From an uncultured Caulobacterales bacterium (GTDB lineage Bacteria > Pseudomonadota > Alphaproteobacteria > Caulobacterales > Maricaulaceae): a DNA stretch of 33,062 nucleotides. Position numbers and translations under genes: made by a program. This document shows positions 17,328 through 25,776 of the stretch, one piece after another. The notes under the pieces are model-generated. The model was not told where the DNA came from. It did not search any database and worked only from the letters and a program-made list of their open reading frames with translations. The stretch spans positions 1-33,062 of the forward strand of contig CALCKU010000148.1 in NCBI GenBank assembly GCA_937965735.1, read 5' to 3'. The first letter of the stretch is position 1. Each line of letters begins with the position of its first letter.

Positions 17328-18395
17328 ATGAAAAAAATATTGGCAATCGGATTGGTCATTATCACGCTTTTATTTGCAGGGCTTAAATGGCTACGGCCGA
17401 TTGCCATAGAAAAAGCTTTTAAAGCTCGTGTAACACACCTCATGTCAAATGCGGATTCAACACCATTAGAAGACGGATTACACATTTATATTTGCGGTGC
17501 CGGGTCGCCTCTGGCTGACCCGAAACGCGGTGGGCCGTGCCTTGCTATACGCGCCGGCGAGCGTGCATTTATATTTGATGCCGGCACTGGCGGCAGTCGA
17601 AATCTTGCACAAATGCGCTTTCCGCTCGGTCAGGTCGAGACAATCTTTCTGACGCATTTACATTCCGATCATATGGATGGCCTCGGGGAAATGCTTATGC
17701 AAGTCTGGGTGAATGGTGACAGGTCAGCCCCCCTACCCGTTATGGGGCCAATCGGAACAGCACAGGTCGTGGACGGATTTAACCAAGCTTATGAACTCGA
17801 TCAAGGCTACCGCGTTGCCCATCATGGTGCAGATATTATCAATCCTGCGGGGGCGGGAGGCATCGCTAAAGAAATCAGTCTGGACACTCTGCAAACACGC
17901 ATTGTGGATGAGGATGACCTGAAAATCACGGCTTATAAGGTGACGCATGAACCGATAAGCCCCGCCTTTGGCTACCGTATTGATTATAAAGATCGTTCAA
18001 TATCAATTTCAGGCGATACATCTTTTGACCCGAATATCGCAAAGGTGTCGCAAGATGTGGACGTGCTGTTACATGAAGCCCTAAATGTGGAAATGGTTCA
18101 GATTATGCGTGATAGCGCAAGCGAGGTCGGGCAGTCACGTCTGGCTAAAATATTTGACGATATTACGAATTATCATGCGACACCTGTCGAAGCCGCGAGA
18201 ACGGCAAAATCTGCAAAGGCCAAGGCGTTAGTGCTTACACATATCGTTCCAATGTTACCGACGGACGCGCTTATCCCGATGTTCTTGAAAGGCACAGAAG
18301 AAGTGTATGAAGGGCCAATCACTGTCAGCGAAGACGGAATGATTATCCGTCTTCCAACCCGTAGTGAGACCATAATTTACGAAAACAAACTTTAG
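17328..18395 (+). CDS. Membrane-anchored MBL-fold metallo-hydrolase
   Basis: A single N-terminal hydrophobic segment (MKKILAIGLVIITLLFAGLKWL) anchors or exports the protein. The metallo-beta-lactamase domain follows with THLHSDHMDGL (residues 109-115 carry the HxHxDH metal motif), ISISGDTSFDP with the bridging Asp, and LVLTHIVPM with the last His. The GAGSP and FDAGTG motifs resemble RNase Z/arylsulfatase-type hydrolases, but the leader points to a periplasmic enzyme; the substrate cannot be read. GAGGT precedes the ATG at 17328; the ORF-track start is a TTG two codons earlier. It stands alone between the IS3 element and the gcdH operon, which ends tail-to-tail against it. Confidence 0.88.
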   Translation: MKKILAIGLVIITLLFAGLKWLRPIAIEKAFKARVTHLMSNADSTPLEDGLHIYICGAGSPLADPKRGGPCLAIRAGERAFIFDAGTGGSRNLAQMRFPLGQVETIFLTHLHSDHMDGLGEMLMQVWVNGDRSAPLPVMGPIGTAQVVDGFNQAYELDQGYRVAHHGADIINPAGAGGIAKEISLDTLQTRIVDEDDLKITAYKVTHEPISPAFGYRIDYKDRSISISGDTSFDPNIAKVSQDVDVLLHEALNVEMVQIMRDSASEVGQSRLAKIFDDITNYHATPVEAARTAKSAKAKALVLTHIVPMLPTDALIPMFLKGTEEVYEGPITVSEDGMIIRLPTRSETIIYENKL

Positions 18396-18405
18396 GTTCA
18401 GAGCT

Positions 18406-19605
18406 TTAGAAAAAAGCTTGATGACCCGTCTGCGCACGTCCGAGTATCAGGGCATGAATGTCATGCGTGCCTTCATAGGTGTTCACCGTCTCTAGGTTCA
18501 TCGCATGGCGGAGGACATGGTATTCCTCGCTAATGCCGTTTCCGCCATGAATATCCCGCGCTTCGCGCGCAATCGCGAGCGCTTTACCGCAATTATTACG
18601 CTTCATCAGAGAAATTGACTCGGGCGAATAAGCCCCCTTATCCAGAGCGCGCCCCAAAGCGAGGGCGCCGTTTAGACCCAGTGCGATTTCCGTCTGCATA
18701 TCTGCGAGTTTCTTTTGCACAAGTTGTGTGGCAGCAATCGGTTTACCAAACACAATCCGTTCCATCGCGTATTCGCGTGCGGCATGCCAGCAAAATTCAG
18801 CCGACCCCATCGCGCCCCAACTAATGCCGTATCGTGCTTTATTAAGACAAGAGAAAGGCCCGCGCAGGCCTTTGACATTCGGGAGTAGATTTTCTTCGGG
18901 TACGAATACATCATCAAAGGCAAGCTCCCCAGTAATAGACGCTCGCAATGACATTTTACCTTTAATTTCTGGCGTCGTGAAACCTTTCATACCACGCTCT
19001 AGGATAAAGCCGCGAGTAACGCCGTCGAGCTTCCCCCAGACAACAGCCACATCGGCGACAGGCGAATTCGTAATCCACATTTTGGAGCCGTTTAAAATAT
19101 AGCCGCCAGAAGCCGCGACAGCATTTGTCCGCATGGACCCAGGATCAGAACCGCCGTCTGTTTCCGTTAGGCCAAAGCACCCAATATGTTCACCCGTGCT
19201 GAGTTTGGGTAAATATTTTTTCTTCTGCTCTTCTGACCCAAAAGATTCAATCGGGTACATTACAAGCGAGGACTGTACAGACATCATAGAGCGGTAACCA
19301 CTGTCAATGCGTTCCACTTCGCGCGCAATCAGGCCATAAGCCACATGGCTCGCGCCGCCGCCGCCATAGGCTTCATCAGTCATAACGCCGAGCAAGCCCT
19401 GCTCTCCCATCTCGTTAAATATTTCGCGGTCAAAGCGTTCTTCGCGATTAGCCGAGATCACGCGCGGCATAAGTTTATTCGTACAATAACCCCGCACCGC
19501 GTCTCGGATCAGGCGTTCATCCTCTTCGAGTTGATGATCAAGAAAGAGCGGGTCGGCCCAATCATGTAAAATCTTTTCGTCTGAATTCGTATCGTTTAGG
19601 GCCAT
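18406..19605 (-). CDS. gcdH: Glutaryl-CoA dehydrogenase-like acyl-CoA dehydrogenase
   Basis: This FAD enzyme oxidatively decarboxylates glutaryl-CoA to crotonyl-CoA in lysine, hydroxylysine and tryptophan breakdown. The 399-residue protein follows the GCDH pattern along its whole length: [19 protein letters not shown] (with the Arg that binds the glutaryl carboxylate), [41 protein letters not shown], and [21 protein letters not shown] with the catalytic Glu. AGGAGA precedes the ATG. It is the last gene of a four-gene operon, 31 bp after the FabD-like gene. Confidence 0.93.
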   Translation of the reverse strand: MALNDTNSDEKILHDWADPLFLDHQLEEDERLIRDAVRGYCTNKLMPRVISANREERFDREIFNEMGEQGLLGVMTDEAYGGGGASHVAYGLIAREVERIDSGYRSMMSVQSSLVMYPIESFGSEEQKKKYLPKLSTGEHIGCFGLTETDGGSDPGSMRTNAVAASGGYILNGSKMWITNSPVADVAVVWGKLDGVTRGFILERGMKGFTTPEIKGKMSLRASITGELAFDDVFVPEENLLPNVKGLRGPFSCLNKARYGISWGAMGSAEFCWHAAREYAMERIVFGKPIAATQLVQKKLADMQTEIALGLNGALALGRALDKGAYSPESISLMKRNNCGKALAIAREARDIHGGNGISEEYHVLRHAMNLETVNTYEGTHDIHALILGRAQTGHQAFF

Positions 19606-19636
19606 GAAGCTCTCCTAATTTTATAATCGATTTATC

Positions 19637-20671
19637 TTAAATAACATATTTACGTTGTGCCTCTATCCCCATAGAAAGAACATAGGGCGCAATGTCCTGC
19701 CGCGCTTTAAAGTCTGACTTTGAGGCCAATCCTTGCCAGTTTTGCGCGATCAACGTTTGGGCAACTGGCGCACCTAATGTCGTACCAGGACCAAGAACTA
19801 TAATCACGTCTGGCGCAAATTCTTTGACGCCGACTTCAATGGCTTTGGAGAAATTAAAGGTTTCGTCAATTTGCCGTCCCAAAGTATAGTCATAAAGCGC
19901 ATCAATATCTGTGCTATAAGGCGACCAAATATTCCCAATTCCATCAATTAAAGGCACGTTCGGACGAGTGAAAATTTCTGATTCTAGAGCCTTTTGCGCA
20001 AGATTACGACAATGCGAAAGTAATGGGCTATGGAATGCAGCATGTCCACGGATTTGAAACGGAAAGCGATCATCCTTTGGCAAGGTTGACAGCGCGTATT
20101 TCAAACCCGCATCACTTGCGGCTAAAATCGACATCCCCCCGAGATGAATTGACGTATGGATTTCAGGATGATTTACAACCGATTTAATCGCCTCACGCTT
20201 TGCTCTGTCGGCTTGCCATTCATCATTCACGACAGAGAAAACTACCTGCCCGCCGCGTCCATGTTCGGTCATAATACCGCCCATTGTGTTGACAAGCTTA
20301 GCCCCGTTCGCATGGGTGAGCGCACCGCCCGCCGCCAAGGCTAAATACCACCCCATTGAATTTCCTGTAACACCAACAACATCATATAAATCTTTGTTAA
20401 TACTCATAAAATCAGCAATGGCGCAGGCGTAAATCAAAAGAGACGCATTATCACCCCGCCCATGCGTTTTCGGTGAAAACCGATCCGCCCCGTCCAGATC
20501 AGAAATTGGGGATTGTCCATTATCTTTACGGTAGGCGTCAATCATCACCATAAAATCGGATTTATTAGAATGATATGTTTTAAAATAGCCAAGCTCTGTG
20601 GCATTATATGTACCGCGCCCAGGGCAGACAACTAAAGCCGTTTTCTTTTTAGGGACTGTTTTCGGGTTCAT
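19637..20671 (-). CDS. Stand-alone FabD-like acyltransferase
   Basis: The 344-residue protein has the alpha/beta-hydrolase-type acyltransferase fold: PGRGTY at residues 17-22 in place of PGQGSQ, nucleophile Ser105 in GNSMGWY (usually GHSLG), and His214 in AAFHSPLL. The Arg of FabD that binds the malonyl carboxylate (in LVEMRGKFM) aligns with Met130 in LVNTMGGIM. A malonyl donor is therefore unlikely and a mono-acyl substrate is suggested. No acyl carrier protein or ketosynthase gene is nearby. Its ATG overlaps the stop of the E1 gene (ATGA), so the two are translationally coupled. Naming it ACP S-malonyltransferase would be misleading. Confidence 0.75.
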   Translation of the reverse strand: MNPKTVPKKKTALVVCPGRGTYNATELGYFKTYHSNKSDFMVMIDAYRKDNGQSPISDLDGADRFSPKTHGRGDNASLLIYACAIADFMSINKDLYDVVGVTGNSMGWYLALAAGGALTHANGAKLVNTMGGIMTEHGRGGQVVFSVVNDEWQADRAKREAIKSVVNHPEIHTSIHLGGMSILAASDAGLKYALSTLPKDDRFPFQIRGHAAFHSPLLSHCRNLAQKALESEIFTRPNVPLIDGIGNIWSPYSTDIDALYDYTLGRQIDETFNFSKAIEVGVKEFAPDVIIVLGPGTTLGAPVAQTLIAQNWQGLASKSDFKARQDIAPYVLSMGIEAQRKYVI

Positions 20672-22824
20672 AACAGACCTTCCACGGCGGCGCGTATATC
20701 GGCTTCACTCGGCATAACCGCGTAGGCAGCATTCCCGAGCGGGATAAAACTATCATGACCTGTTACGCGCTTTACTGGCACATCGATACCGTGTTCTGAT
20801 AAGCGTGTTATAATTTCCTCTGACACGCTGCCCGTTTTACGACATTCGTCAACAATCAAAATATTCTGACACGGTTTCACAGCTTTTAAAATGGCTTCAA
20901 ACGGAAGCGGGTTAAGCCAGCGCATATCAATGATACGCACTTTATCTGTATGAGATTCTAAAGCCTTACGCGACAAATAATAACCATTACCATAGCTTAG
21001 GACGCAAACCTCTTGCCCCTTACCATATTGATGAATATCGCTCAGCGTAACCGTTTCGTCTCCTTGAGGCAGCGCGTAAGGGGCTGTCCAAGCTTTATCA
21101 CCCTTGATTAAATCTGCCGTATGATAAAGCGCAATTGGTTCTAAGAACACAACAATCCGCCCTTCCTCATGCGCCAGCCGAACTGCTTCTCGGAGCATAA
21201 GGCGGGCGTCATTTGGGCCAGATGGGCAGGCAAGAATAACCCCTGGAATATCGCGCAAAACCGTGACTGAATTATCATTATGAAAATGCCCACCAAAGCC
21301 GCGTTGATAGCCCAGCCCCGCGATGCGGATGACCATAGGATTGGTGAATTGCCCCTTTGAGAAAAATGACAAGGTTGCCGCTTCTCCCCTAATTTGATCT
21401 TCGGCATTATGTAGATAGGCCAGAAATTGAATTTCCGGGATAGGGATATAGCCCGTTTGCGCCGCGCCAATCGCAAGACCTAAAATGGTCTGCTCATCTA
21501 ATAATGTATCTTGCACCCGCTTTGGTCCAAAGGATTTGAGCAAGTCCATTGTCACGCCGTATACGCCACCTTTACGCCCCACATCCTCGCCAAATATCAG
21601 AGTATTTTCATAATGCACCATAAGCTCTGCGAGCGTACGGTTTATCATTTTACTCAAGGTTAGAGATCGTGCATCCGCAACAACCCCTTTCTCCTTGAAG
21701 TGCACCTCAGACGGCATCTCTATTGGCGCTAAAGTTTTGGCTGGCAGAATAGGAGCCATTACCGCTTCCGCGGTTTCCAATTTGGGGCGCGTAAAGGAAG
21801 CTTGCGCAACGCGGTGGACTCGTGCACGCATGGTCTCATAAGCGTTTAGAATGTCATCAACACCCATGATTTGGCGGGCCAGTAAAAGTGCCGCCGTTTT
21901 TAAGATCGGGTCTTGAGTTTCAATCCGTTCGACATCAGAGATCGGCGTATATTTGGCTTCAATATCAGCGCCCGCATGCCCCATCAAACGCACGGTTTTA
22001 AAATGTAAAAACACGGGTCTACGGCGCATCCTTGCATAATGCAGAGCCTCCCGCGACCCGCGCAGAGCGTCCATAATATCCGTGCCGTCACAGCTTATAT
22101 ATTTAAGCCCGGGGCGATTGGAATAATTCGCCTCTATCCACCCCTTTGGTGTACGCACGGATATACCAATATTATTGTCCTCGCACACAAAGACAAGCGG
22201 CATGGGAGAACCTTGGTAAGCAGCCCAACTCGCGGCATTGATCGCCCCCTGAGCCGTCGAATGATTACTCGACGCATCACCAAAACTACACAAAATCACA
22301 GAATCCTTTGGCAAAGTCGAATGACCGAGGCACAAGGCATGCGCCGCTCCGACCGCTTTGGGCAGGTGAGAGGCTATGGTACTGGTTTGCGGCGGAGTGA
22401 ATATGTCGGCCCCGCCCAGCACTTTATGGCGTCCGCCTGATACAGGGTCTTCTGAACTCGCGGTAAAGGACAAAGCCATATCCCAAAGCGGCGTAGAACC
22501 GATGACAGATTTGCGGCGTTGAATACAAAAGGCGGCATCGCGATAGTGTAAAAACGCCATATCGGTTAGACGCGATTCATAAGCCAGTGCCGCAAGCCCT
22601 TCATGGCCTGAGCTTCCAATCGTATAAAAAGTCTGCCCTTTGGTCAGACGCGCCATAAAGTCGAGATGGCGACTCATAATTTGCGTGTCGAAAATATCGA
22701 CTAGAGCTTCAGGCATTATGTCTATGTCACCAGCCGAAAAATTTTGATCACACGTCTGCGCAAATCCGTCCGATTTCACCGTCCGAGTAAAAGCTTCATC
22801 AATTTTCACAGCGCGATCAAACAT
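20668..22824 (-). CDS. Fused alpha/beta E1 component of a 2-oxoacid dehydrogenase (thiamine diphosphate-dependent)
   Basis: With the ATG at 22824 the protein has 718 residues. The N-terminal half resembles E1 alpha: GSSGHEGLAALAYE, FLHYRDAAFCIQRR, the TPP-binding region SFGDASSNHSTAQGAINAAS...EDNNIGIS, and FKTVRLMGHAG. The C-terminal half resembles E1 beta: NRTLAELMVHYENTLIFGEDVGRKGGVYG, LDEQTILGLAIGAAQTGYIP, and VLSYGNGYYLSRKAL. Single-chain fusions like this differ from both the two-subunit BCKDH type and the AceE type. No lipoyl E2 or E3 gene is in the window. The ORF track starts at a GTG (22857); the ATG overlaps the upstream gene's stop by 8 bp and has AAGG upstream. The substrate is unknown: branched-chain, pyruvate or 2-oxoadipate. 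Confidence 0.85.
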   Translation of the reverse strand: MFDRAVKIDEAFTRTVKSDGFAQTCDQNFSAGDIDIMPEALVDIFDTQIMSRHLDFMARLTKGQTFYTIGSSGHEGLAALAYESRLTDMAFLHYRDAAFCIQRRKSVIGSTPLWDMALSFTASSEDPVSGGRHKVLGGADIFTPPQTSTIASHLPKAVGAAHALCLGHSTLPKDSVILCSFGDASSNHSTAQGAINAASWAAYQGSPMPLVFVCEDNNIGISVRTPKGWIEANYSNRPGLKYISCDGTDIMDALRGSREALHYARMRRRPVFLHFKTVRLMGHAGADIEAKYTPISDVERIETQDPILKTAALLLARQIMGVDDILNAYETMRARVHRVAQASFTRPKLETAEAVMAPILPAKTLAPIEMPSEVHFKEKGVVADARSLTLSKMINRTLAELMVHYENTLIFGEDVGRKGGVYGVTMDLLKSFGPKRVQDTLLDEQTILGLAIGAAQTGYIPIPEIQFLAYLHNAEDQIRGEAATLSFFSKGQFTNPMVIRIAGLGYQRGFGGHFHNDNSVTVLRDIPGVILACPSGPNDARLMLREAVRLAHEEGRIVVFLEPIALYHTADLIKGDKAWTAPYALPQGDETVTLSDIHQYGKGQEVCVLSYGNGYYLSRKALESHTDKVRIIDMRWLNPLPFEAILKAVKPCQNILIVDECRKTGSVSEEIITRLSEHGIDVPVKRVTGHDSFIPLGNAAYAVMPSEADIRAAVEGLL

Positions 22825-23929
22825 GAGCGCGCGCCTTTTTTGTGTAAGGTATTTCACGTTTTAAGTGGTCAATCTTTTTTGGCGACTGCCAAAACCGTAA
22901 ACTTTCACCCTCTTTCACTTGCAAAGCATTTTGAGCCTCTGAAGTCATCACAAGTTCCGTTCCAACGGGATTGGCTGTTGTTACAATCGCGCGAAAATCG
23001 GATAGACCACCAGCCGCGATTAAACTCGTATAACCGTTGGATAAATCATCTGATATTTTTACCTGACCCGTCTGGCTACTCATCACAGTGCGGATTGTAT
23101 CGCGGTAAACAGACATGATTGGCCCAGCGTCAAATAAATCAATTGTACCTGAAAAGATAAAGCCTTCACTCTGTAAAAGTCGCATAGCGCTTATCCCCGT
23201 CTGGTGAGGATGCCCGATTGATGCCCGAACATTTGCGGGTAAATCTGTGGTCGCAATTTTCCCAATTGGCACAATATCCCCCAGAGCATTCGGATCTCTG
23301 TCATAATATTGCGCGTCAGCGTCAAGAAAACTCAATTCTAATTTGTCTTTGAACATATAATCGTAAAGTGGCGATCCCTCTGGCCCGCAAATACCGCGAA
23401 GTTCCGCAATAATCGTTTCCCCAAATTGCCAAGGCTCTGTCGCAATCAGCATATAACGCACTTTAGCCAAGTAGCGCCCCAAGCCCTCGGCACGGTAATC
23501 TGGATGCAGGAAAAGTGAGCCGACCTCGGTCGCGCCTGTATAACGGCTTGAAGCGATTAGATACTCATCCAAACCATCCCCTTGAATATCGAAATTAATG
23601 AAGGGGCTTTCTAAACCAATACAGGTTTTGACCGCTGCGCAGCCAATTAAAGTATTCCCAATTAACCCCTCATTCTTGATTTCATAAAGTCCCAGCAAAT
23701 ATTTGTGCGGCGTACCGACCGCTTTCTTTCCCGAGAAACTCTCTTCTGAGTTTTTTATATACGTTTTTAAATAGTCAAGGCGCGGCTGCAAGCTTGATAA
23801 ACCGCCTTGGGATAATTTGACCAAATTCAGTAAATCAGTGGCATCGCTCAACCGAACAGGACGAATAAGATAAGTCTTTTCAGCCCTATCAAGTGATGAA
23901 ATTTCGGTTTGCAAAGGCGTCACTTTCAT
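22817..23929 (-). CDS. Arginine N-succinyltransferase-like protein (AstA family)
   Basis: The 370-residue protein aligns with AstA: IRPVRLSDATDLLNLVKLSQGGLSSL at the N-terminus, a GNAT-type acetyl-CoA binding region LFLHPDYRAEGLGRYLAKVRYML, GHPHQTGISAMRLLQSEGF, and IDLFDAGPIMSVYRDTIRTV. AstA transfers succinyl from succinyl-CoA to the alpha-amino group of arginine (or ornithine). The rest of that pathway (astBCDE) is not here; instead the gene leads an operon with an E1 dehydrogenase, an acyltransferase and GcdH. The amine acceptor may therefore differ from arginine. It is slightly longer than typical AstA. Confidence 0.85.
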   Translation of the reverse strand: MKVTPLQTEISSLDRAEKTYLIRPVRLSDATDLLNLVKLSQGGLSSLQPRLDYLKTYIKNSEESFSGKKAVGTPHKYLLGLYEIKNEGLIGNTLIGCAAVKTCIGLESPFINFDIQGDGLDEYLIASSRYTGATEVGSLFLHPDYRAEGLGRYLAKVRYMLIATEPWQFGETIIAELRGICGPEGSPLYDYMFKDKLELSFLDADAQYYDRDPNALGDIVPIGKIATTDLPANVRASIGHPHQTGISAMRLLQSEGFIFSGTIDLFDAGPIMSVYRDTIRTVMSSQTGQVKISDDLSNGYTSLIAAGGLSDFRAIVTTANPVGTELVMTSEAQNALQVKEGESLRFWQSPKKIDHLKREIPYTKKARAHV

Positions 23930-23974
23930 AAATTACAAAACAAGCATAGAGGAATAAACCTACCAATATAAGGC

Positions 23975-24002
23975 TTGAAAAGCTCAATTTGATAAGTATT
24001 AT
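23975..24002 (+). promoter_or_regulatory. Predicted sigma-70 promoter of the Lrp/AsnC gene
   Basis: TTGAAA (23975-23980) and TATTAT (23997-24002) are separated by 16 bp and lie 22 bp before the ATG at 24024. The -10 lies inside the spacer of the palindrome at 23983-24015, so a regulator bound there would cover it. Confidence 0.55.
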
Positions 24003-24015
24003 TTATCAAATTGAG
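23983..24015. promoter_or_regulatory. Perfect 13-bp inverted repeat, likely Lrp/AsnC operator
   Basis: CTCAATTTGATAA (23983-23995) and TTATCAAATTGAG (24003-24015) are exact reverse complements around a 7-bp spacer. They lie in the divergent 94-bp region between the astA-like operon and the Lrp/AsnC gene. Lrp/AsnC proteins commonly bind AT-rich palindromes of about this size next to their own gene. One site could control both directions. Confidence 0.7.
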
Positions 24016-24023
24016 AAACATAT

Positions 24024-24467
24024 ATGTCAATTCGTATAAATCCAAAAGACAGATACCTGCTTGAACTCTTACGTGAAAATGCAAGAAGCAGTATTACCGA
24101 TCTGGCACAGCAATTGGGTGTCTCTCGGTCAACCGCACAAAAGCGCCTTGAGCGCCTAGAGGTTGACGGCATTATCCAAGGGTATACAGTCAAACTGAGT
24201 TCGGAATTTTTAGATCAAGAGATCAAAGCCCATGTTTTGATTACCGTTCGCCCAAGACACACAGCCGACATTATCGAGGCTATGAAAGCGTTAAACGGCG
24301 TGCGCGCCGTCTATTCTGTTTCAGGCCCGTATGATTTAATTGCTGAAATCGCAGCACTTTCAGTCACAGAATTGGATTTGATTATTGACCGAATCATTTC
24401 TATTTCGGGCGTAGAACGCACCGTTTCATCCGTTATTTTATCAACACGGCTCAAACGCGAGGCTTAA
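24024..24467 (+). CDS. Lrp/AsnC-family transcriptional regulator
   Basis: The 147-residue protein has the family's two parts. Residues ~5-60 form a helix-turn-helix (DRYLLELLRENARSSITDLAQQLGVSRSTAQKRLERLEVDGII). Residues ~68-140 form a RAM/ACT-like ligand-binding domain (AHVLITVRPRHTADIIEAMKALNGVRAVYSVSGPYDLIAEI). These proteins sense amino acids or related effectors. It is divergent from the astA-like operon, with a perfect palindrome between them, so that operon is its most likely target together with itself. Its effector cannot be read from the sequence. Confidence 0.93.
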   Translation: MSIRINPKDRYLLELLRENARSSITDLAQQLGVSRSTAQKRLERLEVDGIIQGYTVKLSSEFLDQEIKAHVLITVRPRHTADIIEAMKALNGVRAVYSVSGPYDLIAEIAALSVTELDLIIDRIISISGVERTVSSVILSTRLKREA

Positions 24468-24499
24468 TAAAGCGGCCGAAACCCGCTGAAAATTCCAAG

Positions 24500-24529
24500 T
24501 TGACAGATTAACGCCCAATTGCGTATAGC
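24500..24529 (+). promoter_or_regulatory. Predicted promoter of serC-serA
   Basis: A consensus -35 TTGACA (24500-24505) is followed after 18 bp by TATAGC (24524-24529), placing the start of transcription near 24536, about 68 nt before the serC ATG. Confidence 0.5.
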
Positions 24530-24535
24530 GCATCT

Positions 24536-24603
24536 GGGCCTCGCTCCCCCACTGGAGCGCACTTTATCGGTCGTACAAAAACGCGCCCTTTGGAGAACAT
24601 AAA
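24536..24603 (+). ncRNA. serC leader, candidate serC RNA motif
   Basis: The predicted ~65-nt leader contains the hairpin CGCTCC-CCCACT-GGAGCG (24542-24559), and a GGAG ribosome binding site follows at 24592-24595. The CTCC of the first stem could alternatively pair with that GGAG, which would hide it. A short structured element directly before serC-serA in alphaproteobacteria is known as the serC motif (Rfam RF00517). Position and structure fit, but I could not score it against the model. Confidence 0.5.
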
Positions 24604-25776
24604 ATGACAATCGTCACCAAACCGGCTGTAAAGCCTGTTGACCCACGCTTTTCCGCTGGGCCAACGAAAAAACGTCCTGGATGGTCTTTAGACGCCTTAT
24701 CAGACGCCGCACTCGGGCGCTCTCACAGATCAGCGTTAGGAAAATCCAAACTCAAAAACCTCATTGATCTTACGCGCGACGTTTTGGAAGTCCCTGCTGA
24801 TTACCGTATCGCAATTGTACCCGCCTCTGATACGGGCGCTGTTGAAATGGCCATGTGGTCAATGCTCGGCCCGAGAGGTGTTGATGTTGCCGCGTGGGAA
24901 AATTTCGGCAATGCGTGGATTACAGACGCAGAAACCCAACTCCCTCTCAAAGATTTGCGTATATTGTCCGCCGATTACGGAAAGCTCCCGCCTCTAAACG
25001 ATTATACAGGCGACCGCGATCTTGTCTTTACATGGAATGGGACTACCGCAGGTGTGCGCGTCCCCAATGCTGATTTCATCCCAGCGGACCGTGAAGGTAT
25101 AACAATTTGCGACGCAACCTCTGCCGTTTTTGCTCAACAACTGGATTGGCCAAAACTCGATGTTGTGACCTATTCATGGCAGAAGAATATGGGCGGCGAA
25201 GCGGCTCACGGTATGATTATCCTCTCCCCGCGCGCAGTGGAGCGTCTGGAGACTTACACACCGCCTTGGCCGCTACCGAAGATTTTTCGCATGACCAAAA
25301 AAGGTAAAATTGACGAAGCCCTGTTTGAAGGAGCTACAATTAATACGCCCTCACTTCTTTGTGCTGAAGATCATCTTGACGCGCTGAAATGGGTGAAATC
25401 CCAAGGCGGTCTACAATTTATGCATGACCGCGCGGACGCCAACGCGCAAGTTTTATATGACTGGATTGAGCGTACACCTTGGATAGCAAATTTAGCCGAA
25501 AAAACGCAAGAGCGCTCGAATACAGGTGTCTGTATGAAAATTGTGGACCCGCGTTTTGAAGCCCTTGATCTCGAAGCGCGCGCGACTTTTGCCAAGAAAA
25601 TCGTCACGCTCTTGGCAGATGAAAATGTGGCGCTTGATTTCGGCGCGTACCGAACCGCGCCGCCCGGTTTTCGGGTTTGGGCCTCTGGCTTGATTGAACA
25701 ATCAGACCTAGAAGCGTTGACGCCGTGGCTCGATTGGGCCTTTAAGGTTGTCGCTCAAGAGACCTTTCATGCTTAA
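24604..25776 (+). CDS. serC: Phosphoserine aminotransferase (alphaproteobacterial type)
   Basis: SerC transaminates 3-phosphohydroxypyruvate to phosphoserine; it also serves in some pyridoxal phosphate routes. The 390-residue protein contains RFSAGPTKKRPGW and GRSHRSALGKSKL at the N-terminus, FTWNGTTAGVRVPNADFI and YSWQKNMGGEAAHGMIIL, the last with the PLP lysine. This is the form shared by alphaproteobacteria rather than the enterobacterial one. GGAG precedes the ATG. It is followed by a small overlapping ORF and then serA, the enzyme of the preceding step. Confidence 0.96.
   Translation: MTIVTKPAVKPVDPRFSAGPTKKRPGWSLDALSDAALGRSHRSALGKSKLKNLIDLTRDVLEVPADYRIAIVPASDTGAVEMAMWSMLGPRGVDVAAWENFGNAWITDAETQLPLKDLRILSADYGKLPPLNDYTGDRDLVFTWNGTTAGVRVPNADFIPADREGITICDATSAVFAQQLDWPKLDVVTYSWQKNMGGEAAHGMIILSPRAVERLETYTPPWPLPKIFRMTKKGKIDEALFEGATINTPSLLCAEDHLDALKWVKSQGGLQFMHDRADANAQVLYDWIERTPWIANLAEKTQERSNTGVCMKIVDPRFEALDLEARATFAKKIVTLLADENVALDFGAYRTAPPGFRVWASGLIEQSDLEALTPWLDWAFKVVAQETFHA

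Noticed and set aside
22039-22440. 133-codon plus-strand ORF opposite the E1 gene
   Set aside because: Antisense shadow with a basic, disordered composition.
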